From Polynucleobacter meluiroseus (GTDB taxonomy: Bacteria > Pseudomonadota > Gammaproteobacteria > Burkholderiales > Burkholderiaceae): DNA of 18,166 nt. Shown one piece after another: positions 1 through 7,901 of the stretch. The notes under the pieces were generated by a model. That model had not been told where the DNA came from. It saw nothing but the letters and a program-made list of their open reading frames with translations, and did no database searches. The position numbers and the translations under genes were made by a program. The stretch's first letter is position 1; every line of letters starts with the position of its first letter. The DNA lies in the NCBI GenBank assembly GCA_945867755.1, contig CAMBJN010000011.1, positions 1-18,166 on the forward strand. The letters are read 5' to 3'.

Positions 1-543
1 AGAGGTGTGGCTGGTGGTGCTGCTGGTATGGATCGCGCAACCGCTGACTATATGGGTATGTTGGCGACGATGATGAACGCACTGGCATTACAAGATGCTC
101 TGCGTCAAAAAGGCGTGGAAGCTCGTGTTCAATCTGCCTTAAGAATGGATCAAGTTGTAGAACCCTATATTCGTCCAAAAGCCATTCGTCATATGGAAGA
201 GGGTAAGGTGGTGATTTTTGCTGCTGGTACTGGCAATCCATTCTTTACCACAGACACTGCCGCTGCTTTGCGTGGCGCTGAAATGGGCGTTGAGGTTGTT
301 TTGAAAGCAACCAAGGTTGATGGTATTTACACCAGTGATCCCAAAAAAGATCCAACAGCCACTCGTTACGACACCATTACTTTTGATGAGGCCATCATCA
401 AAAACCTACAGATCATGGATGCCACAGCATTTGCCTTGTGTCGCGATAGAAAATTACCCATCAAAGTTTTTTCAATCCTCAAGCCGGGCGCCCTTAAACG
501 CGTGGTGATGGGTGACAGTGAAGGTACTTTGGTACACGTTTAA
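1..543 (+). CDS. pyrH: UMP kinase (uridylate kinase), 3' part
   Basis: PyrH phosphorylates UMP to UDP in cytoplasmic pyrimidine nucleotide synthesis; it belongs to the amino-acid kinase fold family. The window starts inside the gene: the reading frame is open from base 1 and ends in TAA at 541-543, giving 180 visible residues. The visible part carries family hallmarks: MDRATADYMGMLATMMNALA near the left edge, then GTGNPFFTTDTAA, then VVLKATKVDGIYTSDPKKDP, and a C-terminal KPGALKRVVMG-EGTLV block. These align with the C-terminal two thirds of E. coli PyrH. The missing start is an effect of the window edge, not a truncation. frr follows 11 bases later, the standard pyrH-frr order (normally after rpsB-tsf). 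Confidence 0.96.
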   Translation, partial: RGVAGGAAGMDRATADYMGMLATMMNALALQDALRQKGVEARVQSALRMDQVVEPYIRPKAIRHMEEGKVVIFAAGTGNPFFTTDTAAALRGAEMGVEVVLKATKVDGIYTSDPKKDPTATRYDTITFDEAIIKNLQIMDATAFALCRDRKLPIKVFSILKPGALKRVVMGDSEGTLVHV

Positions 544-554
544 AAGGAAACATC

Positions 555-1115
555 ATGTCTGCTAATGAAATTAAAAAAAATACAGAACAAAAGATGACCA
601 AATCGATTGAGTCATTGAAATCTAATTTGCAAAAAATCAGGACAGGTCGTGCTCACCCAGGTATCTTGGAGCAGATCAACGTTGATTACTACGGTAACCC
701 AACCCCATTGGCTCAGGTAGCCAACTTAGGTTTGGCCGATGCCAGAACATTGACCGTTCAGCCATGGGAAAAAAACATGATGGGCGCAGTGGAAAAAGCT
801 ATTCGTGAATCGGACTTAGGTCTTAATCCGGCTACTCAAGGCAACATCATTCGCGTGCCAATGCCAGCGTTGACTGAGGAACGTCGCAAAGAATTGACTA
901 AGGTGGTCAAGGGTGAGGGTGAAGATTCAAAAATTGCTGTGCGCAATTTAAGACGTGATGCGAATGAATCTTTGAAAAAATTAGCGAAAGATAAAGAGAT
1001 CTCAGAAGATGATGAGCGCCGCTCGCAAGATGAAGTTCAAAAAATGACAGATCGTTTTGTTGCCGAAATTGACAAGATTGTTTCTGACAAAGATAAAGAG
1101 ATCATGACCGTTTAG
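555..1115 (+). CDS. frr: Ribosome recycling factor
   Basis: RRF, together with EF-G, splits the post-termination ribosome so that it can start a new round of translation. The 186-residue product matches the usual length of about 185. Recognisable RRF features are the N-terminal helix with SIESLKSNLQKIRTGRAHPG (around residues 18-37), the domain II start DYYGNPTPLAQVAN (around 45-58), the segment TVQPWEKNMMGAVEKAI, and the C-terminal helical part with VRNLRRDANESLKKLAKDKE and SEDDERRSQDEVQKMTD. The ATG at 555 is preceded by AAAGGAA at 543-549, a good ribosome binding site overlapping the pyrH stop, so translation is probably coupled to pyrH. Confidence 0.97.
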   Translation: MSANEIKKNTEQKMTKSIESLKSNLQKIRTGRAHPGILEQINVDYYGNPTPLAQVANLGLADARTLTVQPWEKNMMGAVEKAIRESDLGLNPATQGNIIRVPMPALTEERRKELTKVVKGEGEDSKIAVRNLRRDANESLKKLAKDKEISEDDERRSQDEVQKMTDRFVAEIDKIVSDKDKEIMTV

Positions 1116-1137
1116 GCAACGCTTAAATAGTCCTTAT

Positions 1138-1914
1138 ATGGTCAAAAAAACCAATCCCTCTCACATCAGCACAACTTTGGCCGTGCCTGATGTGGCGAGC
1201 ATCCCTAAGCACCTTGCCATCATCATGGATGGTAATGGTCGATGGGCAACTACGCGTTTTTTACCAAGAGTTGCAGGGCACTCACAAGGACTCAACACTG
1301 TTAGAGAGATCGTCAAAGAATGTGGCGATCTAGGCGTTGAGTATTTGACTCTTTTTGCTTTTAGTTCAGAAAACTGGCGCAGGCCTGCCGAAGAAGTTGG
1401 TTTTTTAATGAAGTTATTCTTAACTGCATTAGAAAAAGAAGTTTCTCGTCTTGATAAGAACAATGTGCGCTTAAGAGTGGTCGGTGATCTCATCAGGTTT
1501 GATCAACAGATTCAAGATCAAGTTGCACAAGCAGAAGAAAAAACTGCTCATAACACTGGCCTTAATCTCACCATCGCTGCCAACTATGGCGGTCGCTGGG
1601 ATATTTTGCAAGCGGTATCAGCCTGCCTAAAGGCTAATCCAACCATCACCCCTGAAGGTGTGACGGAAGCTTTGTTAACCCCTCATTTATCAATGTCGTA
1701 TGCACCTGAACCTGATTTGTTTATTAGAACGGGTGGAGAACAAAGAATCAGTAACTTTTTACTCTGGCAGTTAGCTTATACAGAGCTTTATTTCACAGAC
1801 TTGCTATGGCCTGATTTTGATGCAAAAGCCCTACAAGCATCCTTTGCTTGGTACCGAGAGCGTGAGCGACGTTTTGGTCGTACCAGCGCTCAAGTGATTG
1901 ACGCGGAAAAATAG
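1138..1914 (+). CDS. uppS: Undecaprenyl diphosphate synthase (cis-prenyltransferase)
   Basis: UppS condenses farnesyl diphosphate with eight isopentenyl diphosphates to make the C55 lipid carrier for peptidoglycan and O-antigen synthesis. The 258-residue protein has the signature HLAIIMDGNGRWA at residues 25-37, with the catalytic Asp at D31. It also has TLFAFSSENWRRPAEEV, the block NLTIAANYGGRWDI, and near the C-terminus RTGGEQRISNFLLWQLAY and ELYFTDLLWPDF, all family hallmarks. It is slightly longer than the E. coli enzyme (253) because of about 20 unconserved N-terminal residues. The ATG at 1138 has no clear Shine-Dalgarno sequence, so the exact start is a little uncertain. It lies 22 bases after frr and 6 bases before cdsA, and its substrate pathway connects to dxr two genes downstream. 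Confidence 0.96.
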   Translation: MVKKTNPSHISTTLAVPDVASIPKHLAIIMDGNGRWATTRFLPRVAGHSQGLNTVREIVKECGDLGVEYLTLFAFSSENWRRPAEEVGFLMKLFLTALEKEVSRLDKNNVRLRVVGDLIRFDQQIQDQVAQAEEKTAHNTGLNLTIAANYGGRWDILQAVSACLKANPTITPEGVTEALLTPHLSMSYAPEPDLFIRTGGEQRISNFLLWQLAYTELYFTDLLWPDFDAKALQASFAWYRERERRFGRTSAQVIDAEK

Positions 1915-1920
1915 AACAGC

Positions 1921-2763
1921 ATGCTAAAAACCAGAGTCATCACTGCGATTGCCCTTTTAGGTATTTTCTTACCGGTGCTCTGGTTTGCCCCATTGATGTA
2001 TTTAGGGGCTTTGATTGCAATCGTGATCACCTTGGCGGCATGGGAGTGGTGGAGATTGTTGTTCCCAGATAATCAACGCAGAGCATTTTCATACGCAGGT
2101 TTATGCCTACTTAATTTGGTGGCTTGGTTGATGTATGCAGATATTGAAGCCGTCAAAATTCTTTTGTGGTTAACCTTGGGTTTTTGGTTGCTGTTGGTGC
2201 CATTCATCATGAAGCAATCTTTACAGCTATCACTTCAATCATGGCGCTGGCCTTTGGCAGCAACTGGCTTATTCATCCTACCGGCCTGTTGGTTTGCTTT
2301 GATGCATTTGCGCGCTGTTGGCATGGCGCTATTTTTATCCGTGCTTGTTTTGGTGTGGGCTGCTGATATTGGCGCATATTTTGTTGGCAAAACGTTTGGC
2401 AAACACAAACTGGCCAAACAACTGAGCCCTGGCAAATCAATTGAAGGTGCGGTTGGCGGTTATTTATTGGTGATGATCATTGGTGTTCTAGGGGCCACCT
2501 TGTTTGCTGATCATCCTTACACGCAAGGTAATTTCTTTGCTTTGATTCAGTCATCTTGGGGTTGGTCAGGCATGATCCTTGTGACTGCTCTGTGTGTGGC
2601 CATGAGTATTCAAGGTGACTTGTTTGAGTCTCAACTCAAGCGCGTTGCTGGAGTGAAAGACAGCAGCACCTTGTTGCCTGGTCACGGCGGTTTTTTAGAT
2701 CGAATTGATGCGCTTTTACCAGTTCTACCGTTGGCAGGCTTGATCATTTTGATGGCGAGCTAA
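1921..2763 (+). CDS. cdsA: Phosphatidate cytidylyltransferase (CDP-diacylglycerol synthase)
   Basis: CdsA converts phosphatidic acid and CTP into CDP-diacylglycerol, the precursor of all phospholipids, in the inner membrane. The 280-residue protein is highly hydrophobic, with several membrane helices (for example around 5-20, 25-45, 60-75, 78-95, 115-130, 135-155, 180-195, 215-230 and 265-279). The diagnostic CDS family signature lies at residues 237-263: S-x-L-K-R, then K-D, then P-G-H-G-G-F-L-D-R-I-D. WAADIGAYFVGKTFGKHKL around 146-164 is also typical of the family. It starts 6 bases after uppS and ends 3 bases before dxr, so it is almost certainly part of the same transcript. Confidence 0.96.
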   Translation: MLKTRVITAIALLGIFLPVLWFAPLMYLGALIAIVITLAAWEWWRLLFPDNQRRAFSYAGLCLLNLVAWLMYADIEAVKILLWLTLGFWLLLVPFIMKQSLQLSLQSWRWPLAATGLFILPACWFALMHLRAVGMALFLSVLVLVWAADIGAYFVGKTFGKHKLAKQLSPGKSIEGAVGGYLLVMIIGVLGATLFADHPYTQGNFFALIQSSWGWSGMILVTALCVAMSIQGDLFESQLKRVAGVKDSSTLLPGHGGFLDRIDALLPVLPLAGLIILMAS

Positions 2764-2766
2764 ACC

Positions 2767-3966
2767 ATGAGACATATTTGCGTTCTTGGTTCAACAGGAT
2801 CAATTGGAGTTAATACTTTAGAGGTGATTCGTGCTCACCCTGATTTGTTCAAGGTTGAATCATTAACAGCGCATTCAAATATCGAGTTACTTGCAAAGCA
2901 GTGCGCAGAATTCAAACCAAGAATGGTGGTACTTGGTTCGGTAGATGCTGCCAATCGTTTGAATGAGCAATTAAAAGTCATGGGTTTGACGGTCACCGTT
3001 GAGCATGGAGCAAAGGCTTTGGTGACCGCTTCAACATTGACTTCTGTTGATACGGTGATGGCAGCAATTGTTGGGTCAGCAGGTTTGCTACCAACGATTG
3101 AAGCGGCTAGGCTAGGGAAGCGGATTTTATTGGCCAATAAAGAAGCGTTGGTGATGGCAGGCGATCTCTTCATGTCGGCTGTTGCCAGTGGTGGCGCCGA
3201 ACTTTTACCCATAGACAGTGAGCACAACGCGATTTATCAATGTTTGCCTGATGCCAATACTTCCAATGGCGGTTCTCGAGGTAAATATTCATCACTGGGT
3301 GTCAAAGAGATTTTATTGACCGCCTCAGGCGGACCATTTAGAAATCATTCCTTAGATCAATTAAAAGAAGTGACCCCCGAGCAAGCCTGCGCGCATCCAA
3401 ACTGGGTGATGGGTCGAAAAATTTCTGTTGATTCTGCCACCATGATGAACAAAGGTTTAGAGGTCATCGAAGCACATCATCTATTTGGTTTGCCTTCTGA
3501 GCAGATCAAGGTCTTGATCCATCCGCAAAGCGTGGTTCATTCAATGGTCAGATACATTGATGGGTCTGTGATTGCACAACTTGGTCAACCTAATATGAAA
3601 ACACCGATCGCTTATGGCTTGGGTTGGCCTTTAAGAATCGATGCTGGTGTCACAGAATTAGATTTCACAACGGCCCATGACTTGAGTTTTGAGCCCGTTG
3701 ATTTGAGTCGATTCCCTTGCTTGGCTTTGGGTTACCAAGCCTTAGCTACTGGTGGCTTGGCGCCAACTATTTTGAATGCCGCCAATGAGGTCGCAGTTGA
3801 TTCTTTCTTGAACCATAGAATTCGATTCACGCAGATTGCAGAGTTGGTTGAGCGCGTTTTAAATCAAGCACAGGTCAGTGGGGCGGTGGGCCTCGATGGC
3901 ATTCTTGAGGCTGACAAAGTGGCGCGCGAGCATGCCCAAATAATGGTCAAAGGATTGAGCGCATGA
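2767..3966 (+). CDS. dxr: 1-deoxy-D-xylulose 5-phosphate reductoisomerase
   Basis: Dxr (IspC) performs the second step of the MEP isoprenoid pathway, converting DXP to MEP with NADPH. The 399-residue length matches the family (about 398). The NADPH-binding loop GSTGSIG is at residues 8-14 and LLANKEALVMAG at 121-132. The metal-binding acidic residues are seen as D150 and E152 in LPIDSEHNAI and E232 in MMNKGLEVIEAHHLF, preceded by HPNWVMGRKISVDSATMMNKG. The C-terminal domain contains ALGYQALATGG and NAANEVAVDSFL. Its product feeds the substrate of UppS encoded upstream. The stop codon overlaps the rseP start as ATGA at 3963-3966, implying translational coupling. Confidence 0.97.
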   Translation: MRHICVLGSTGSIGVNTLEVIRAHPDLFKVESLTAHSNIELLAKQCAEFKPRMVVLGSVDAANRLNEQLKVMGLTVTVEHGAKALVTASTLTSVDTVMAAIVGSAGLLPTIEAARLGKRILLANKEALVMAGDLFMSAVASGGAELLPIDSEHNAIYQCLPDANTSNGGSRGKYSSLGVKEILLTASGGPFRNHSLDQLKEVTPEQACAHPNWVMGRKISVDSATMMNKGLEVIEAHHLFGLPSEQIKVLIHPQSVVHSMVRYIDGSVIAQLGQPNMKTPIAYGLGWPLRIDAGVTELDFTTAHDLSFEPVDLSRFPCLALGYQALATGGLAPTILNAANEVAVDSFLNHRIRFTQIAELVERVLNQAQVSGAVGLDGILEADKVAREHAQIMVKGLSA

Positions 3967-5033
3967 CAGTGATTTGGAGTTTATTGGCTTTTTTGGTGGC
4001 ATTAGGCTTATTGGTGAGCTTTCATGAGTATGGCCATTACAGTGCCGCCAGAATGTGCGGCGTCAAAGTATTGAGATTTTCTGTTGGTTTTGGCAAAACC
4101 ATTTGGACTTATCAAAAAACACCAGATTCCACCGAGTGGGCCTTGAGCAGTTTGCCTCTCGGTGGTTACGTCAAAATGGACGAGGAATCATTCAGAGGCC
4201 AAAAGCTCTGGAAGAGATCCTTCATCGTGGCTGCCGGCCCTTTGGCCAATTTCATTCTTGCCATCGTCTTTTTGACCATTTTATTTGCCTCTGGTGTTCC
4301 TCAGATACCGTCTAAATTAGTCGAGCCTGATAAAGCCAGTGTGGCCTATGAAGCTGGTATTTATGCTGGCGATACAGTGATTGGCTGGAAATCTGAGGGT
4401 GATGATTCTTTCAGATCTATTGCAAGCTGGAATCAGCTCAGATGGCGCTTGATGGATGCTGTGACCAGCGTCGAGGGCTTTGTTATCAAGGTGAAAACTC
4501 TCCAAGGAGTCGAGCAAGATTTTGTTTTTAAAACAGAAAAAATGCCAATTTTGACCCCAGATACTGATCCATTGGCAAAATTAGGCATCAAACCAGACGT
4601 GAGTGAGCCAATAGGTATTTTTGAGCTCAAATTGGGCATTTTTGATGCAATCAGCGTTGCAACCGAGAGAGTTTGGGACATCAGCGCCATTTCTGTGCGG
4701 ATGCTAGTGGGCATATTCACTGGTGAATCCTCGATCAAGCAGATTGGGGGCCCCTTGAGCATCGCTGATATGGCAGGTAAAACAGCTCAAGTTGGCTGGC
4801 AGTCTTATTTGGGCTTTTTAGCGATGATCAGTATCAGCCTTGGTATCCTGAATTTGATTCCATTACCCATGCTTGATGGTGGTCAGCTACTGTATGATGG
4901 ATGGGAATTGTTGTCTGGTAAGCGGGTTTCAGATGGCGTTCAAAATGTATTGCAAAAAGTTGGTATGGGTAGCCTCCTGTTTTTGACTATATTGGCTTTG
5001 TTTAACGATATTTCTAGATTGTTTTTACGTTGA
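3963..5033 (+). CDS. rseP: RseP-type site-2 (intramembrane) zinc metalloprotease, short form with one PDZ domain
   Basis: RseP cleaves membrane-embedded substrates, classically the anti-sigma factor RseA in the envelope stress response, and also removes remnant signal peptides. Seen here: a first membrane segment ending in the zinc motif HEYGH (residues 21-25); GVKVLRFSVGFGK and LPLGGYVKM; AAGPLANF (90-97) in the second membrane segment; a PDZ-like stretch around 117-212; then NLIPLPMLDGG (297-307) with the third zinc ligand D305; and a final hydrophobic segment around 336-350. The protein has 356 residues against about 450 for E. coli RseP. The alignment jumps from the end of PDZ1 (DPLAKLGIKP) to the DAIxxATERVW region, so PDZ2 seems absent. 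Position 308 is Q where E. coli has H. The gene overlaps dxr upstream and bamA downstream, the usual place for rseP. Confidence 0.94.
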   Translation: MTVIWSLLAFLVALGLLVSFHEYGHYSAARMCGVKVLRFSVGFGKTIWTYQKTPDSTEWALSSLPLGGYVKMDEESFRGQKLWKRSFIVAAGPLANFILAIVFLTILFASGVPQIPSKLVEPDKASVAYEAGIYAGDTVIGWKSEGDDSFRSIASWNQLRWRLMDAVTSVEGFVIKVKTLQGVEQDFVFKTEKMPILTPDTDPLAKLGIKPDVSEPIGIFELKLGIFDAISVATERVWDISAISVRMLVGIFTGESSIKQIGGPLSIADMAGKTAQVGWQSYLGFLAMISISLGILNLIPLPMLDGGQLLYDGWELLSGKRVSDGVQNVLQKVGMGSLLFLTILALFNDISRLFLR

Positions 5034-7330
5034 AAATACATCATAAATTTATAAAAACACCATTGGCTGCCATCGCAGTCAGTTTGTTATCAGCCCCTTT
5101 GATGGCTGCTGATCCATTTGTGGTGAAAGATATTCGTGTTGAAGGTTTGCAGCGTGTAGAACCGGGTACGGTTTTTAGTTATTTACCTGTAAGAGTTGGT
5201 GAAACTTTTACCGACGATAAGGGTGCTGATGCAATTCGCGCCCTTTACAACACTGGATTTTTTAAAGATGTGAAAGTTGAATCTGATGGCCAAGTGCTGG
5301 TTGTTAGAGTGGAGGAGCGCCCATCAGTCTCACAACTAGAATTTACCGGCATCAAAGAATTTGATAAAGATGCCCTCAAAAAATCCCTCAGAGCAGTTGG
5401 CGTGGCTGAAGCACGTTACTACGATAAAGCCTTGATTGATAAAGCTGAACAAGAACTCAAGCGTCAATATATTTCGCGTGGCTATTACGCAGCAGAGGTG
5501 ATTACCACGGTGACACCGGTTGAGCGCAATAGGGTAGCGATCGTCTTCAATGTGGACGAAGGTCAAGTATCAAAGATCCTTCAAATCAATATTGTGGGTA
5601 ATTCTGCATTCAATGAAAAAAATCTGCGCGAAGAAATGCAGTTATCAACGCCTAATTGGTTGTCTTGGTACACCAAGAATGATTTATATTCCAAGCAAAA
5701 GTTAACAGCTGACTTAGAGGCGATTCGCTCTTTCTACTTGAACCGCGGCTATTTAGAGTTTGTGATTGAGTCAACCCAAGTTTCAATTACGCCAGATAAA
5801 AAAGGTATTTACCTCAACATCAACATCAGAGAGGGGCAGCAATATAAGGTTGCCTCAGTGAAGCTGGCTGGTGAGTTGTTGGGCAAGGATGAAGAGTTGA
5901 CCAAATTGGTTAACTTAAAAGTGGGCGACGTGTTCTCATCAGCCAAGTTGACTGAAAGTACCAAAGCCATCGCTGATAAGCTCGGCGCCTATGGTTACGC
6001 CTTTGCTGCGATCAACCCGCAACCTAATTTGCAAAAAGACAAGCAAGTCGTTGACCTTAATTTGATTGTTGATCCAGGTAAGCGCACGTATGTTCGCAAG
6101 ATCAATATTTCAGGCAATAATAAAACTCGCGACGAGGTTATTCGTCGAGAGATGCGTCAATTAGAGAGTTCATGGTTCGACAGTGAAAAACTCAAACTTT
6201 CAAAAGACCGTATCAATCGTCTTGGCTATTTCACGGACGTTGAAGTGAACACTGAAGATATTCCAGGCACGTCTGATCAGGTAGACGTTGGCATCAAGGT
6301 CGCAGAAAAACAAACAGGCTCATTGAGCTTGGGTGCAGGTTTCTCATCAACGGATAAGTTGATTTTGACAGCCGGTATTTCACAAGAAAATGCGTTTGGT
6401 ACAGGAACAAGTATTGGTTTGAATATCAATACCGGTAAAACCAACCGCACCTTGGCTATCTCAAACTACGATCCATATTTTACTGAAGATGGTATCAGCC
6501 GCTTCACTGAGTTGTACACCAGAACTTCACGTCCTTTATATTACACCGGCGACACTGAGTACAAGATTGTTTCATCAGGTGGTAGCTTTAAGTTAGGCGT
6601 GCCGTATTCTGAGGTTGACCGCGTGTTCTTCGGCTTGGGTATTGAGCAGTTGAACATGGAGACCTCCGTCAATATGCCAACCAGTTACCAAAATTATGTT
6701 GCTGCTTACGGTAAGAGCAATATGAACGTGCCGTTCACAATCGGTTGGTCAAGAGACGCCAGAGACAGCGCATTAATTGCATCTCGCGGTACATATCAAC
6801 AGGCTAACTTCGAATGGGGTACGCCTGTAGCTGATTTGCAGTACTACAGAGCTTACTACCAGCACCAGTATTTCTGGCCTTTATTCAAGGGCAATGTCCT
6901 GTCCTTTAACGGCGAGATTGGTTATGGCGACACTTACAGCAATAAACCGTTCCCAGTGACCAAGAACTACTTCGTGGGCGGTATTGGTTCTGTGAGGGGT
7001 TATGAGCCAGGTTCTCTGGGGCCTTACAATACCAACAATGGTATTAATATCCCTATTGGTGGAGCATCTAAATTGGTGGGTAATATCGAATATACTTTCC
7101 CAATTCCTGGTTCGGGAGTAGACAAAACCTTGCGTTTATTCAGCTTCTTTGATGCTGGTAACGTTTATGCGGATACACCGGACTTCTCTGGTTTGAGAAC
7201 ATCATATGGTTTTGGATTGTCTTGGATCTCACCATTAGGGCCTTTAAAATTCAGTTATGGTTTCCCATTGAGCAAGAAACCTGAAGATCGTTTGCAGCGT
7301 TTCCAATTCCAAATTGGTACCGCTTTTTAA
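5030..7330 (+). CDS. bamA: Outer membrane protein assembly factor BamA
   Basis: BamA is the core Omp85 component of the BAM complex, which folds beta-barrel proteins into the outer membrane. The 766-residue precursor begins with a signal peptide: basic n-region KIHHKFIK, hydrophobic core to about residue 24, likely cleavage after A26 or A27, before DPF. Five POTRA domains follow (roughly 29-425, beginning FVVKDIRVEGLQRVEPGTVF), then the 16-strand barrel. The lid-loop VRGY motif is at 655-658 (E. coli VRGF) and the protein ends in a C-terminal phenylalanine typical of the BAM recognition signal. No ATG fits the signal peptide; the TTG at 5030 overlaps the rseP stop (TTGA), so this start is inferred. 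It is shorter than E. coli BamA (810), mainly in barrel loops. Its chaperone skp follows directly. Confidence 0.96.
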   Translation: MKIHHKFIKTPLAAIAVSLLSAPLMAADPFVVKDIRVEGLQRVEPGTVFSYLPVRVGETFTDDKGADAIRALYNTGFFKDVKVESDGQVLVVRVEERPSVSQLEFTGIKEFDKDALKKSLRAVGVAEARYYDKALIDKAEQELKRQYISRGYYAAEVITTVTPVERNRVAIVFNVDEGQVSKILQINIVGNSAFNEKNLREEMQLSTPNWLSWYTKNDLYSKQKLTADLEAIRSFYLNRGYLEFVIESTQVSITPDKKGIYLNINIREGQQYKVASVKLAGELLGKDEELTKLVNLKVGDVFSSAKLTESTKAIADKLGAYGYAFAAINPQPNLQKDKQVVDLNLIVDPGKRTYVRKINISGNNKTRDEVIRREMRQLESSWFDSEKLKLSKDRINRLGYFTDVEVNTEDIPGTSDQVDVGIKVAEKQTGSLSLGAGFSSTDKLILTAGISQENAFGTGTSIGLNINTGKTNRTLAISNYDPYFTEDGISRFTELYTRTSRPLYYTGDTEYKIVSSGGSFKLGVPYSEVDRVFFGLGIEQLNMETSVNMPTSYQNYVAAYGKSNMNVPFTIGWSRDARDSALIASRGTYQQANFEWGTPVADLQYYRAYYQHQYFWPLFKGNVLSFNGEIGYGDTYSNKPFPVTKNYFVGGIGSVRGYEPGSLGPYNTNNGINIPIGGASKLVGNIEYTFPIPGSGVDKTLRLFSFFDAGNVYADTPDFSGLRTSYGFGLSWISPLGPLKFSYGFPLSKKPEDRLQRFQFQIGTAF

Positions 7331-7348
7331 TACTTGAAGGATGTGTTT

Positions 7349-7885
7349 ATGAATCGTTTTGCTAAAAAGTTCGTTCAATCAACTGTGATTTCAGGTTTTG
7401 CATTTGGCCTGTTTTCTGTCACAGCAATTGCTGCCGACGAAAAAGATTTCAGTGGCCGCATTGGCGTCATTAATTCTGAGCGTATTTTTAAAGACTCCAA
7501 TATGGCTAAAGCCAGTCAAACAAAGTTGCAAAGCGAGTTTGCTAAACGTGAGAAAGAGTTGCGCGATGATGCTCAGAAAATTAAAACTGCAGCAGAGCGT
7601 TTGGATAAAGATGCTGCCGTGATGTCTGATGCTGATCGTATTCGTCGTCAACGTGAATTGGCTGATGCTGATCGTGAGTTTCAGCGTAAACAAAGGGAAT
7701 TTACAGAAGATGTGAACCAAAGAAGCTTTGAGGAGCGGTCAAAGATTGCACAAAAAGCCAATCAAGCACTAAAAGCTGTTGCAGAGCAAAGAAAGTTAGA
7801 TTTGATTGTTCAAGAAGCTGCTTATGTGAATCCTAAGGTCGATGTCACAGAAGACGTCATCAAAGCACTCAATAACTTACGTTAA
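7349..7885 (+). CDS. skp: Periplasmic OmpH/Skp family chaperone
   Basis: Skp is a trimeric periplasmic chaperone that holds unfolded outer-membrane proteins on their way to BamA. I choose the ATG at 7349 because GAAGGA at 7336-7341 sits 7 bases upstream. The frame stays open to a TTG at 7334, which would add five residues before the basic n-region. The 178-residue precursor has a signal peptide (MNRFAKKF, hydrophobic stretch, likely cleavage at AIA-ADE). It is followed by the family opening GRIGVINSERIFKDS and a long, highly charged helical region with coiled-coil character, the Skp tentacles. The C-terminal part AVAEQRKLDLIVQEAAYVNPKVDVTEDVIKAL is also typical. It lies between bamA and lpxD, the conserved proteobacterial order. 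Confidence 0.94.
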   Translation: MNRFAKKFVQSTVISGFAFGLFSVTAIAADEKDFSGRIGVINSERIFKDSNMAKASQTKLQSEFAKREKELRDDAQKIKTAAERLDKDAAVMSDADRIRRQRELADADREFQRKQREFTEDVNQRSFEERSKIAQKANQALKAVAEQRKLDLIVQEAAYVNPKVDVTEDVIKALNNLR

Positions 7886-7901
7886 TTATTAAGAGCTTCA
7901 T

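Noticed and set aside
1..543. pyrH as a truncated pseudogene
   Set aside because: The reading frame is open to the window edge and all visible motifs are intact; the missing 5' part is outside the window.
4433..4762. Minus-strand open frame of 109 codons inside rseP
   Set aside because: Antisense to conserved rseP sequence, with no family similarity I can recognise. Similar shadow frames occur inside uppS, dxr, rnhB and ppsA.
7391..7720. Open frame of 109 codons on the minus strand inside skp
   Set aside because: It lies fully antisense to a clear skp gene, with no ribosome binding site and no recognisable motif; it is a by-product of the skp codon pattern.
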